Shown one piece after another: positions 1-8,120 of a DNA stretch of 64,000 nucleotides. Origin of the DNA: Prevotella sp. Its GTDB lineage: Bacteria > Bacteroidota > Bacteroidia > Bacteroidales > Bacteroidaceae. The notes under the pieces are model-generated. The model ran no database searches and was not told where the DNA came from. It saw nothing but the letters and a program-made list of their open reading frames with translations. Within the stretch, counting starts at the first letter, position 1. Each line of letters opens with the position of its first letter. The translations under genes and the position numbers were made by a program. Location: assembly GCA_016291495.1 (NCBI GenBank), contig JAEEXI010000003.1, forward strand, positions 185,288 through 249,287, given 5' to 3'.

Positions 1-1656
1 ATAGAGCATACCTTCGAGTTTGGCAAGACGGTGATGTTCTTCCATCTGGACGACGACAAAGTCAAATACCTGTCGTTTTCTGCCACCGTCAGTTATGTAG
101 ACGGCGACCGCATGGTGTGCATCCTGCCTAACGAAGGCTACTCAGTCACCTTGCAGCATACGGAGAACCTGGGTGTGCAGCTCTCGTTCGATGAGACCAG
201 CTACCGCCTGATGATGGAAGCCCTCGACCGTGCCATCAAGGGGAAAGGCCGATTGGGCGAATTGCGCGACCTCTTCTATTCCCGTCGCCCAGTAGAGACC
301 TACGTCTTCCCGCCCATGCACTTCCCCTACCTGAATGCCACGCAGGAAGATGCCGTCAATCAGGTACTGCGAGCCAAGGATGTTGCCATCGTGCACGGTC
401 CTCCTGGTACTGGTAAGACGACAACCCTCGTAGAAGCCATCCGTGAGACACTGATGCGTGAGAGTCAGGTATTGGTATGTGCCCAGAGCAATATGGCAGT
501 AGACTGGATCAGCGAGAAACTCGTCGACAGGGGCATCAACGTATTACGTATCGGCAATCCTACCCGCGTCAACGACAAGATGCTGTCATTTACCTATGAG
601 CGACGCTTCGAGGCGCACCCCGACTATCCCCACCTATGGGCTATCCGTAAGGCTATCCGGGAACTGCGTGCCCATCGTAAACGAGGGGATGAGAAATTCC
701 ATCAGAAGCTGGAGAGTCTGAAAGGCAGAGCCACAGAGCTGGAGATTCGCATCAACAACGAATTATTTGGAGAGGCACGAGTCATCGCCTGTACCTTGGT
801 AGGAGCCGCCAACCGCCTGTTGGACGGACAGAAGTTCGGCACCTTGTTTATCGACGAGGCTGCCCAGGCTCTGGAGGCTGCGTGCTGGATACCCATGCGC
901 CGTGTCAGTCGCGTCATCCTTGCCGGCGACCATTGCCAGTTGCCTCCCACCGTCAAGAGCATCGCTGCCCTGAAGGCCGGACTCGGCAAGACCCTCATGG
1001 AACGACTCGTAGAAACACATCCTGAGGCGGTCACACTCTTGAAGATACAATACCGCATGAACGACGACATCATGCGCTTCTCCTCCAACTATTTCTACGA
1101 CGGACAGGTAGAGAGCGCCCCCACCGTGAAATACCGCGGCATCCTAGACCTCGACATCCCGATGGAATGGATAGATACCTCTGCCTATGAATTCAAGGAG
1201 GAGTTTGTGGGCGAGTCCTTCGGACGCATCAACAAAGACGAGGCAGAGCTGACCCTTAACACCCTCCAGCAGTATTTCGAACGCATCGGCAAGCAACGCC
1301 TGTTGGACGAACGCATCGACGTAGGCATCATCTCACCTTATCGCGCCCAAGTACAGTATCTCCGACGCCTACTGACGAAGCGGGAATTCTTCAAACCCTT
1401 CCGCCGTCAAATCAGCGTAAATACCGTCGACGGCTTCCAGGGACAGGAGCGGGACGTCATCGTCCTCTCGATGGTCCGCTCGAATGACGACGGACAGATA
1501 GGCTTTCTCCGTGACCTCCGACGCATGAATGTCGCCATCACCCGTGCCCGCATGAAAGTCATCATCCTCGGCGACGCCCCCACCCTCACCCGCCATCCCT
1601 TCTATCGCCAGCTCTGGAAGTACATCCATCAACTCATGCTAGGTGCATCCTCATAG
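1..1656 (+). CDS. Superfamily 1 DNA/RNA helicase (AAA_11/AAA_12, UPF1/DNA2-like), 5' end missing
   Basis: The frame is open from base 1, so the gene starts before the window; about 550 codons are visible. Seen: a Walker A motif GPPGTGKT (nt 397-420), a Walker B-like IDEAAQ (about nt 850-867), GDHCQLPPTV (SF1 motif III type), VDGFQGQERD and VAITRAR near the C-terminus. That order is typical of UPF1/DNA2/SMUBP2-like SF1B helicases, which unwind DNA or RNA with ATP. Bacteroidota carry a stand-alone protein of roughly 630 residues of this type, so perhaps 80-100 residues are cut off. The last codons and stop lie inside the first unit of a 22-bp-period repeat array (1635-1876), so the C-terminal residues MLGASS may be repeat-derived. 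Helicase class is secure; the cellular role is not known. Confidence 0.88.
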   Translation: MEHTFEFGKTVMFFHLDDDKVKYLSFSATVSYVDGDRMVCILPNEGYSVTLQHTENLGVQLSFDETSYRLMMEALDRAIKGKGRLGELRDLFYSRRPVETYVFPPMHFPYLNATQEDAVNQVLRAKDVAIVHGPPGTGKTTTLVEAIRETLMRESQVLVCAQSNMAVDWISEKLVDRGINVLRIGNPTRVNDKMLSFTYERRFEAHPDYPHLWAIRKAIRELRAHRKRGDEKFHQKLESLKGRATELEIRINNELFGEARVIACTLVGAANRLLDGQKFGTLFIDEAAQALEAACWIPMRRVSRVILAGDHCQLPPTVKSIAALKAGLGKTLMERLVETHPEAVTLLKIQYRMNDDIMRFSSNYFYDGQVESAPTVKYRGILDLDIPMEWIDTSAYEFKEEFVGESFGRINKDEAELTLNTLQQYFERIGKQRLLDERIDVGIISPYRAQVQYLRRLLTKREFFKPFRRQISVNTVDGFQGQERDVIVLSMVRSNDDGQIGFLRDLRRMNVAITRARMKVIILGDAPTLTRHPFYRQLWKYIHQLMLGASS

Positions 1657-1876
1657 CATGCTAAGTACATCCTCATAGGATTGTCAGAGCATTGTCATAC
1701 CCCTATAGTATGACCATTCCTAGACCATCCTTAGAGCATCCTATGACCATCCCCTGAGGATCCCCTGACAATCCCTTGAGGATTCCCTTAGGATTCTATG
1801 AGGAACCATAGAGTTGGTATAGACTTGGTATAGAGTTGGTATAGAGTTGATATAGACTTGACTTGGCTGTTTCGGT
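1635..1876. repeat. 22-bp-period (2x11) degenerate tandem array, about 10-11 units
   Basis: Units start at 1635, 1657, 1679, 1701, 1723, 1745, 1767, 1789, 1811, 1833 and 1855, exactly 22 bp apart. Units 1 and 2 differ at only 2 of 22 bases (catgct[a]ggtgc versus catgctaagtac), and the first one contains the helicase stop codon. Units 9 and 10 are each two 11-mers of the form gagttggtata / gacttggtata. Middle units share gaccatcc, gaggat and tcct words but drift. It fills most of the gene-free stretch between the helicase and the next gene; the remainder (1877-2013) is AT-rich with nothing further seen. Confidence 0.85.
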
Positions 1877-2013
1877 TTAAATAATCTTAGCAATGGAAGG
1901 GTATTTAAGCCTTTGTTATTCTTACTGCAAAGATACCACAATTATTTGGATATTGCAAGCTTTTTACGGATTATTTTCAATCGCGAGAAAAAGACGAGTT
2001 ATTTTAGTAATTC

Positions 2014-2044
2014 TTGCTAGAATTGAAAAAAAATAGTATCTTTG
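2014..2044 (+). promoter_or_regulatory. Bacteroidota sigma-ABfr-type promoter for the GlsB-like gene
   Basis: TTG at 2014-2016 and TATCTTTG at 2037-2044, 20 bp apart, match the -33/-7 consensus (TTG, 19-21 bp, TAnnTTTG). Transcription would begin near 2050. This is why the ATG at 2075 is taken as the start of the next gene rather than an in-frame codon at 2042 inside the -7 box. Confidence 0.75.
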
Positions 2045-2074
2045 CAGCATCAAACTAAAATAATTGTAACTATT

Positions 2075-2314
2075 ATGGGAATTATTTTTTCACTTCTTAT
2101 TGGATGTCTGGCAGGTTTCTGTGCCGGCAAGTTAATGAAAGGTGGCGGTTTTGGCCTGATTATGAATCTGGTGCTCGGCCTGTTTGGCGGTGCTCTCGGA
2201 GGCTGGTTGTTCTCGCTGCTCGGTATTGAGTGGGGCGGTGTTCTGGGACAGCTCGGCACGGCTATCATCGGTGCTGTTGCCATCCTGTGGGTTGCCTCGC
2301 TGATTAAAAAGTAA
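2075..2314 (+). CDS. GlsB/YeaQ/YmgE-family small membrane protein
   Basis: A 79-residue, glycine-rich, very hydrophobic protein with about three membrane segments. The starts MGIIFSLLIGCLAGFCAGKL and the repeated G-x-x-G pattern (LGLFGGALGGWLFSLLG) are typical of the transglycosylase-associated (GlsB/YeaQ/YmgE) family, inner-membrane proteins linked to general stress in several bacteria with no defined biochemical activity. Length agrees with the family (about 80-85). It has its own good promoter and heads a plus-strand run of small envelope genes; the next frame begins 5 bp after its stop. Confidence 0.85.
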   Translation: MGIIFSLLIGCLAGFCAGKLMKGGGFGLIMNLVLGLFGGALGGWLFSLLGIEWGGVLGQLGTAIIGAVAILWVASLIKK

Positions 2315-2319
2315 GAGAT

Positions 2320-2526
2320 ATGATGTTTGAGGCCGCCTGCTCCAGCTATCAGTTCCCACTCGGCACCCCTGTGTCGGTCGGTAAGCGCAAGACTCCTGAC
2401 AGTCTGGATTATAAGTACACCGTCACGAGTCGCGGCAGGGATGGCAAGGAAGTAACCTCTATCATCTACGTCACCGTTCCCGATGCTGACCGTAACCATC
2501 CTGAGTTCACGGAAGTGGTGAGATGA
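2320..2526 (+). CDS. Small hypothetical protein, possibly a gene remnant
   Basis: A 68-codon frame begins 5 bp after the GlsB-like stop. Codon choice through the middle (tac acc gtc ... atc atc tac gtc acc) looks coding and like its neighbours. The product has no membrane segment or signal peptide; its C-terminal half (YKYTVTSRGRDGKEVTSI onward) reads like a small beta-rich domain. The N-terminus MMFEAACSSYQFP is unusual, so this may be the tail of a once longer protein or may start elsewhere. I do not recognise the family. It probably shares the transcript of its neighbours. Confidence 0.45.
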   Translation: MMFEAACSSYQFPLGTPVSVGKRKTPDSLDYKYTVTSRGRDGKEVTSIIYVTVPDADRNHPEFTEVVR

Positions 2527-2548
2527 GAGTCAAAGAGAGTTTAGAGTT

Positions 2549-3133
2549 ATGAAGAAATACTTGATAGGTGCTATCCTGCTGGTGGTAGCGATAGCCATGA
2601 TAAAGACGGTCCCTGACAAGAAGGCCCATAAGAAGGCGATGATGGAGGCCGTAAAGGAGTATGTTGATGAGGAGGCTCAAGAGAAAGGTCTGGGTGACAA
2701 TGTGCTGACGGACTTGGGCAAGGGTATTGTGAACAAGACCATTGAGGTTGCCCTGAACTCGAAGCTGGAGGTCAACAACTACCTGCTCTTCAATACGACA
2801 TCGGTAGAAATGGACGACGAGTCAAAGACGTTGTCGCTGGGTATGTTCGGCCATGTCTTTACGTTTGACAAGGAGATGCTGCGCGATGCCTTAGAGGCCT
2901 CTGCCAAGGAGAAGGCAGAGAAGAAGAGTGAGCGCAAGGCTGCCAAGGAAGCTGCCAAGGAAGCCAAGAGGCTTGAGAAGCAGAAACGTAAAGAGGAGAA
3001 GAAACGTGAGAAAGAGGCCCGCAAGGAGCAGAAGCGTCGTGACAAGGAAGCTAACAAGGCTGCTAAGAAATTTGTCAAGAGCGTCAAGAAAAATATAAAG
3101 GAAGCTAAGAAACAAGCAAAAGAAAAGGAATAA
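2549..3133 (+). CDS. Membrane-anchored protein with long Lys/Glu-rich charged tail (DUF4359-like?)
   Basis: 194 residues. The N-terminus MKKYLIGAILLVVAIAMIKTV is a membrane anchor or uncleaved signal. Residues about 30-115 form a compact region (VLTDLGKGIVNKTIEVAL, then LLFNTTSVEMDD, LGMFGHVFTFD) that resembles small Bacteroidales proteins grouped as DUF4359; this match is from memory and weak. From about residue 118 to the end the protein is almost entirely Lys, Glu, Ala and Arg, predicted as a long charged helix. The tail likely projects from the membrane; function unknown. It starts 22 bp after the previous stop and ends 5 bp before the next gene, so it is probably cotranscribed. Confidence 0.7.
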   Translation: MKKYLIGAILLVVAIAMIKTVPDKKAHKKAMMEAVKEYVDEEAQEKGLGDNVLTDLGKGIVNKTIEVALNSKLEVNNYLLFNTTSVEMDDESKTLSLGMFGHVFTFDKEMLRDALEASAKEKAEKKSERKAAKEAAKEAKRLEKQKRKEEKKREKEARKEQKRRDKEANKAAKKFVKSVKKNIKEAKKQAKEKE

Positions 3134-3138
3134 TAGAC

Positions 3139-4281
3139 ATGAAAAAATACCTGATAGTCGCTATTGCCGTCTTGGGAATGGCATCTTGTAGTGAGAAGAA
3201 GTTCCATGTGGAGGGAAATATCACCAACGCCAAGGACTCTGTCCTCTATTTCGAGAATGTAGGACTGGAGGAGATTACCGTTGTGGACTCCGTGAAGCTG
3301 GATGGCGACGGTGCCTTTGCCTTCGCCCAGAAACAGAACGAGGCTCCAGAGTTCTACCGTCTCCGCATAGCCGACCAGATTATCAACGTGAGCATTGACT
3401 CCACAGAGACCGTAACCATTAAGGCGCAGTATCCGCAGATGGCCACGCAGTATGAGGTCAGCGGAAGCGACGACTGTGCGAAGATCAAAGAGCTGACCTT
3501 GAAGCAGATCGACCTGCAGAACCGTGCCATTGCCGTACAGCGCAACCAGAGCCTGACCATCGACGAGTCGAACGACAGTATCCTGAAGATGATCAACGCC
3601 TATAAGCAGGACGTGAAGACAAACTATATCCTCAAGGCGCCCAACCGTTCCTACGCTTACTTCGCCCTGTTCCAGGCTATCGGTAATATGCTGATCTTCA
3701 ACCCCCGTTCCAGTAAGGACGACATCAAGGTGTTTGGTGCCGTTGCTACCAGCTGGGATTCCTACTATCCCAACTCCGAACGTGGTGCCAATCTGCATAA
3801 TATTGCCCTGGAGGGTATGAAGAACATGCGCATTGCTGCGGCTAATGCCGCCAAGGCAATCGATCCCAGCAAGATATCGACTACGGGACTGATTGACATT
3901 GCCCTCTATGACAATAAGGGACAGTTGCGCCGTCTGACAGACCTGAACGGCAAGGTGGTGTTGCTCGACTTCCACCTGTTCGGACTGGAGAACTCTCCTG
4001 AGCGCATCCTGCTACTGCGTGAACTCTATAATAAGTACCACGAACAAGGCCTCGAGATTTATCAGATTTCACTTGATCGTGACGAGCATTTCTGGAAGCA
4101 GCAGACTGCCGCCCTGCCCTGGATCAACGTACGCGACCCGCAGGGAATGGATTCACAGACGCTGATTGTCTATAACATCCAGGGATTACCCGACTACTTC
4201 CTCATCAGTCGTGACAACTCGCTCTATAAGCGTGGAGCACAGGTGAAGGACATCGAAGCTGAGATCAAGAGTCTGCTGTAA
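3139..4281 (+). CDS. DUF4369/thioredoxin-fold lipoprotein lacking the CXXC active site
   Basis: 380 residues with a lipoprotein signal (lipobox MASC, Cys17). Residues about 22-110 look like the DUF4369 domain that precedes thioredoxin domains in Bacteroidota (FHVEGNITNAKDSVLYFEN). Residues about 245-380 have the layout of a TlpA/AhpC-TSA domain: LTDLNGKVVLLDF, then helix, GLEIYQISLDRDEHFWK, WINVRDPQG, Y-x-I-Q-G-L-P-DYFLISRD. Where active members have W-C-x-x-C after LLDF, this protein reads LLDFHLFGLENSPERILL with no cysteine. So the fold is kept but thiol-disulfide chemistry should be lost; a binding or scaffold role in the periplasm is likely. The next gene starts on its stop codon (taATG). 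Confidence 0.85.
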   Translation: MKKYLIVAIAVLGMASCSEKKFHVEGNITNAKDSVLYFENVGLEEITVVDSVKLDGDGAFAFAQKQNEAPEFYRLRIADQIINVSIDSTETVTIKAQYPQMATQYEVSGSDDCAKIKELTLKQIDLQNRAIAVQRNQSLTIDESNDSILKMINAYKQDVKTNYILKAPNRSYAYFALFQAIGNMLIFNPRSSKDDIKVFGAVATSWDSYYPNSERGANLHNIALEGMKNMRIAAANAAKAIDPSKISTTGLIDIALYDNKGQLRRLTDLNGKVVLLDFHLFGLENSPERILLLRELYNKYHEQGLEIYQISLDRDEHFWKQQTAALPWINVRDPQGMDSQTLIVYNIQGLPDYFLISRDNSLYKRGAQVKDIEAEIKSLL

Positions 4282-4787
4282 TGAGGGCTGTGGGCCTTTG
4301 GCTGTTAGCTATTGGCTGTTGGCTGACTAGCGCGGATGCCATGAGTCAGGAGGTGGGAGGATTCTCACTGGAGCAGCGGAACGACACCTTGTCGGTGCTG
4401 ACGCTGACGACAGACTCGACCTGCGACCGTTGGGAACTGCCCTACCCCGTCTACCGGTTCTGCACAGGTGATGTTGATGGTGACGGAAGTGTGGATGCAA
4501 TGGTGGGTGTCATCAAAAGCACCCGCTATTTCAAGGAGAAAGGGCGACGCCTGTTTATCTTCAAGAACTACCACGGGCTGGTGCGCCCGCTCTGGATGGG
4601 GTCGAAGTTAGGCGGTATCTTGGAGGATTTCCGCTTCACGGACGGGAAGATACGGAGCCTGGAGCGGACGACAGACGGGAAGTACGTGGTTGCGGAATAC
4701 CGCTGGGCACATTTCGGAATGGGCTTTGAGCGTTTCCTGCAGAAGAATGTGACCAGAGACGAAGCCATGGAATGCTTCGGTAATTAA
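4281..4787 (+). CDS. Secreted protein with an EF-hand-like DVDGDGSVD loop
   Basis: 168 residues, ATG overlapping the upstream stop by one base, so probably translationally coupled. A signal peptide (GLWLLAIGCWLTSADA) is encoded by four 7-bp repeats (ttggctg type, 4298-4325). The mature part contains CTGDVDGDGSVDAMVG (residues about 64-79), a Dx[DN]xDG-type calcium loop such as occurs in FG-GAP/VCBS and dockerin proteins, though only one copy is seen. The rest looks like a small beta-sheet domain with no recognised catalytic motif. Its position before the DUF3160 gene suggests a shared envelope function. Another 7-bp word array begins at its stop codon. Confidence 0.65.
   Translation: MRAVGLWLLAIGCWLTSADAMSQEVGGFSLEQRNDTLSVLTLTTDSTCDRWELPYPVYRFCTGDVDGDGSVDAMVGVIKSTRYFKEKGRRLFIFKNYHGLVRPLWMGSKLGGILEDFRFTDGKIRSLERTTDGKYVVAEYRWAHFGMGFERFLQKNVTRDEAMECFGN
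4298..4325 (+). repeat. Heptamer repeat (ttggctg x4) inside a signal-peptide coding region
   Basis: Four adjacent 7-mers, ttggctg, ttagcta, ttggctg, ttggctg, encode most of the hydrophobic core of the signal peptide of the gene at 4281. The same heptamer family (tggctat/tggctgt) appears at 18318-18345 inside the CPBP protease gene. Confidence 0.8.
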
Positions 4788-4810
4788 GCATTAAACATTA
4801 CTAAATAAAA
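4783..4810 (+). repeat. 7-bp word array starting at a stop codon
   Basis: attaagc, attaaac, attacta, aataaaa are four adjacent 7-mers; the first contains the stop codon of the gene ending at 4787. It fills the gap to the next gene. Confidence 0.6.
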
Positions 4811-4822
4811 ACCATTTTGCCT

Positions 4823-7222
4823 ATGAAGAAGTTACTTTTAACCATGATGGTACTTGCCTTCACCTGGAACGCAAGTGCACAGAAGGAGTCGCATCCCGTT
4901 ATCATCCCTGGTAAGGCGAAGATTGACGTGGAACAGTTGAACAAGAAACTACCCCTCAACATCAACGTTGAGAACCTTTCCCTGGAGGAGACACGCATCC
5001 TGCGTAATGCCGTTTCGGCACGCCACGGCTACCTCTTTATGAGTGCCGACCTGCGTGGAATCTTCAGCGCTACCTCCTGGTATGAAAAGTTGATGGTTGA
5101 CCGTTACTACAAAGAGGAAGAGGGTAAGGCAAAGCCTATCAAGTACACCCCTGCTGAAGTGGCTTTCATCAACAAGCTCAAAGCCCATGAGGAGAAGCTG
5201 AGGGCACGTAACAACATCGCTCCTGCAGGGATGATGACGAATATGGAGAATATCGCCAACACCTTCCAGTTGCAGGACTTCGACAAGCGGCTCTACGATG
5301 CCATCGGCAAGAATGGCTTTGCCATCGTTCCTGGCAAGGAGGACCAGCTCTTCCATATCTATGAGCGTAACGACTATCATGAGTTTCCCAGCTTTGTGAC
5401 CACCGACCTCTTCCTGCAGGCTTTCCACATGTATTTCGACTGCCTGTTGAAAGAGACGGAGCAGGAGAAGTTCTCACCGATGGTGACGGACTTTGCCAAG
5501 AAGAACTACGAACTCATGATGCAGAAGGCGGCTACGGCTACAGACCCGAAGATGAAGGCTGCCGCAGAACATAATGCTACCTTCTATTCCATCGCCTATG
5601 CCCTGAACACCGGCAAGGCTTTGTTGCCTGTCGCTGACGCTTATGCAGAGATGGCGAAGCAGGAGGTCATGAATGTCAACGATGCCGATACGAGATATTC
5701 GGATTTCCTGGGCTATGTACCTGAGAAGAATATGCCTAAGTTCGTCTATAACATCTACCGCCCACGTGGCCATTACACCCGTAACGAAACGCTGAAACAG
5801 TATTTCCGTGCGATGATGTGGCTGCAGAATGTACCTTTCGGCACAGACAAGGACGACCAGTTACGCGCTGCCCTGCTGTTGGCTCAGACTATTGGTAGCA
5901 ATGCAGGACTGACGAAGTCGTACAAGAGTCTGACAGAGCCGATCACCTACCTGATGGGTATGCCCGATGACGTGAGCATCCTACAAGTGTATGCGGAGAT
6001 GCAGAAGATGGGTGGCACTTTAGAACAGTTCTTCAACGACGATAAGAAGTTCGAGGCTATCCGCAAGGCTTTGGAAGATTTGGCTAAGAAGCAGACACGT
6101 ATCAAACCCAAGTTCCAGGCTTCGAGTGCCTTCAAGATTTGCCTGATGCCCCAGCGCTATTTCCCTGACAACGAAGTGTTGCAGGAGATGGTTGACTATG
6201 ATAGCAAGCCTACCTTGCGTGGTGTTCCCAAGGGGCTCGACGTTTTTGCCGCCATCGGTATCACTTCCGCTGAGCGTCTCCTGTTGGGAGAACTCAACGA
6301 ACAGGGCAGATGGAACAAGTATACGGAGAACCTGAACGCTATGAAGCAACGGATGGGCGAGATTAACTGGAAAGAGACTGTCGCCAATCGTTGGATTTAT
6401 GCCATGAAGGACGTGAATAGCAAGAATGCCAAGTATCCGAAGTTCATGCAGTCGCCCCAGTGGGAGAAGAAGAACCTGAATACTGCCCTTGCCTCATGGG
6501 CAGAGTTGAAGCACGACGCTATCCTTTATGCCAAGCAACCGATGGGTGCCGAGTGTGGCGGTGGTGGTGTTCCTGACCCGATTACCAAGGGGTATGTGGA
6601 GCCGAATATTGCCTATTGGACAAAGGCTATCGAACTGATTGACGAGACGATGGCGGTGATGAAGCGCTTCGACCTTGTGACGGAGAAAGCTACCACAGCA
6701 ACAGAAGACCTGCGTGACAAGGCAGAGTTTCTGCTGAACTGCAGCAAGAAGGAGCTGGCAGGACAGAAGCTCTCTAACGAGGAATACCAGCAGATAGAGG
6801 TTATCGGATCTGCCTTCGAGAATATTACCCTTAACCTGATCAAGGAGCCTGACCAGTATCTGATGGGCTGGGGCGATGTACAGGGTGCCGACAAGTCGAT
6901 AGCCGTGGTTGCTGATGTCTATACTGCCAATGCTTATAACAACCCTGCCCAATCGGTATTGTATGAGGCTGTGGGTCCTGCCCATGAGATTTACGTGGTC
7001 GTAGAGATTGAAGGCTATCTCTATATCACTCGTGGTGCCGTCCTCTCTTATCGTGAGTTCGAGGAGGCTATCGATGCACCGCGTACCACCGATGAGGAAT
7101 GGCAGCAGCAATTGGAATCGCAGCCAGAAAAGGGTATCCCCGACTGGATGAAGGAAATTCTCGTACCTCTTGACGGCAAGAGCATCGATAACGAGTATGT
7201 CTTCTATAGCACAGGATGCTAA
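4823..7222 (+). CDS. YARHG + DUF3160 secreted protein
   Basis: About 799 residues with an N-terminal signal peptide (MKKLLLTMMVLAFTWNASA). A YARHG domain follows at about residues 52-100: LRNAVSARHGYLF then ADLRGIFSATSWY, matching the R-N-x-x-Y/S-A-R-H-G-Y-x-F ... W-Y pattern. The remaining roughly 600 residues match the large DUF3160 family in layout (YHEFPSFVTTDLFLQAFHMYF; MAECGGGG-like region; VGPAHEIYVVVEIEGYLYITRGAVLSYREF near the end). DUF3160 proteins are secreted and uncharacterised. The ATG at 4823 is used because upstream in-frame TTG precedes it by only two codons. The stop overlaps the start of the CapA-like gene. Confidence 0.85.
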   Translation: MKKLLLTMMVLAFTWNASAQKESHPVIIPGKAKIDVEQLNKKLPLNINVENLSLEETRILRNAVSARHGYLFMSADLRGIFSATSWYEKLMVDRYYKEEEGKAKPIKYTPAEVAFINKLKAHEEKLRARNNIAPAGMMTNMENIANTFQLQDFDKRLYDAIGKNGFAIVPGKEDQLFHIYERNDYHEFPSFVTTDLFLQAFHMYFDCLLKETEQEKFSPMVTDFAKKNYELMMQKAATATDPKMKAAAEHNATFYSIAYALNTGKALLPVADAYAEMAKQEVMNVNDADTRYSDFLGYVPEKNMPKFVYNIYRPRGHYTRNETLKQYFRAMMWLQNVPFGTDKDDQLRAALLLAQTIGSNAGLTKSYKSLTEPITYLMGMPDDVSILQVYAEMQKMGGTLEQFFNDDKKFEAIRKALEDLAKKQTRIKPKFQASSAFKICLMPQRYFPDNEVLQEMVDYDSKPTLRGVPKGLDVFAAIGITSAERLLLGELNEQGRWNKYTENLNAMKQRMGEINWKETVANRWIYAMKDVNSKNAKYPKFMQSPQWEKKNLNTALASWAELKHDAILYAKQPMGAECGGGGVPDPITKGYVEPNIAYWTKAIELIDETMAVMKRFDLVTEKATTATEDLRDKAEFLLNCSKKELAGQKLSNEEYQQIEVIGSAFENITLNLIKEPDQYLMGWGDVQGADKSIAVVADVYTANAYNNPAQSVLYEAVGPAHEIYVVVEIEGYLYITRGAVLSYREFEEAIDAPRTTDEEWQQQLESQPEKGIPDWMKEILVPLDGKSIDNEYVFYSTGC

Positions 7223-8115
7223 CGAGTCTGATATCCATGTTAATGATGGTAAGCGTGAGTGACACGCTTACCATCACTTTTACTGGCGATCTGTTATTGG
7301 ATCGTGGTGTCCGTCAATATATCGAGTATCGTGGTGTTGATCGCCTCTTCTCTCCTTTCGTCGACTCAGTGTTCCAATCGAGCCATCTTGTGGTGGCTAA
7401 CCTAGAGTGCCCAGCCACGAAGATTGTACAGCCAAACTTCAAGCGGTATATCTTCCGTGCCGAGCCTGAATGGCTGACGACGTTGAAGGCACATGGTATT
7501 ACCCATCTGAATCTCGCTAATAACCATAGTATCGACCAAGGGCGAGCGGGGCTGACAGATACGAAAAAGAACATCGAGGCTGCCGGCATGATACCTGTAG
7601 GGGTTGGTAATAACATGCAAGAGGCAGTACAGCCCGTATTGCTGGCCTCTTCCCCACGGAAGGTTTGGCTGCTATCTTCCCTGCGTATGCCTTTGGAGAA
7701 TTTCTCCTATCTGCCTGACAAGCCTTGTGTCAGTCAGGAGAGTACCGACTCCCTGATGGCAAGGGTCAAGGCGTTACGGCAGCAAGACCCACAATGCTTC
7801 ATCATCGTCTCCCTGCATTGGGGAGGGGAGCATACCCTGAAACCCATTCCGCAGCAACGCCAACAGGCCCATGAGCTGATAGATGCCGGTGCCGATGCAC
7901 TGATCTGTCATCATACCCATACTCTCCAAACCATCGAGCAGTACCAAGGAAAACCCATTTATTATAGTATCGGTAACTTCATCTTCGATCAGAAAAAGCC
8001 TATCAATAGTCGTGCCTGTATGGTGAAAGTATCGATAACAAAAGAATCGTCCCGTTTTGAGACGATTCCTATCATGATACGTAACTGTGTTCCCTATAAG
8101 GCTGACACTCCGTAG
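7216..8115 (+). CDS. CapA-family (PGA_cap) metallophosphoesterase-like protein
   Basis: 299 residues if started at the ATG overlapping the DUF3160 stop; alternative ATGs at 7237, 7243 and 7246. Motifs typical of the PGA_cap domain are present: TFTGDLLLDRGV (residues about 21-32), VVANLECPAT, LNLANNHSIDQG, SLHWGGEH, CHHTHTLQTIE and YYSIGNFIFDQ. The Asp, Asn-His and HxH residues are those that bind two metals in calcineurin-like phosphoesterases. CapA/PgsA members act in poly-gamma-glutamate capsule synthesis in Bacillus, but most Bacteroidota members have unknown substrates. A 14-bp perfect hairpin (7244-7276) covers the internal starts, which may affect translation. Faces the esterase gene tail to tail. 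Confidence 0.85.
   Translation: MLTSLISMLMMVSVSDTLTITFTGDLLLDRGVRQYIEYRGVDRLFSPFVDSVFQSSHLVVANLECPATKIVQPNFKRYIFRAEPEWLTTLKAHGITHLNLANNHSIDQGRAGLTDTKKNIEAAGMIPVGVGNNMQEAVQPVLLASSPRKVWLLSSLRMPLENFSYLPDKPCVSQESTDSLMARVKALRQQDPQCFIIVSLHWGGEHTLKPIPQQRQQAHELIDAGADALICHHTHTLQTIEQYQGKPIYYSIGNFIFDQKKPINSRACMVKVSITKESSRFETIPIMIRNCVPYKADTP
7244..7276 (+). promoter_or_regulatory. Perfect 14-bp hairpin over the start region of the CapA-like gene
   Basis: tgatggtaagcgtg (7244-7257), 5-nt loop agtga, then the exact reverse complement (7263-7276). It lies just after the DUF3160 stop and covers candidate ATG codons at 7243 and 7246. No T-run follows, so it is not a usual terminator. Confidence 0.6.
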
Positions 8116-8120
8116 GTAAA

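Noticed and set aside
1635..1876. CRISPR array
   Set aside because: Units are contiguous, drift, and have no constant repeat with variable spacers; no cas genes nearby.
2779..3975. 398-codon open frame on the minus strand
   Set aside because: Lies opposite two genes with clear signal peptides and domains; its residues follow the complement of a Lys/Glu-rich tract and show no family motif.
6494..7111. 205-codon minus-strand frame opposite DUF3160
   Set aside because: Shadow frame; no signal, no domain, and no promoter on that strand.
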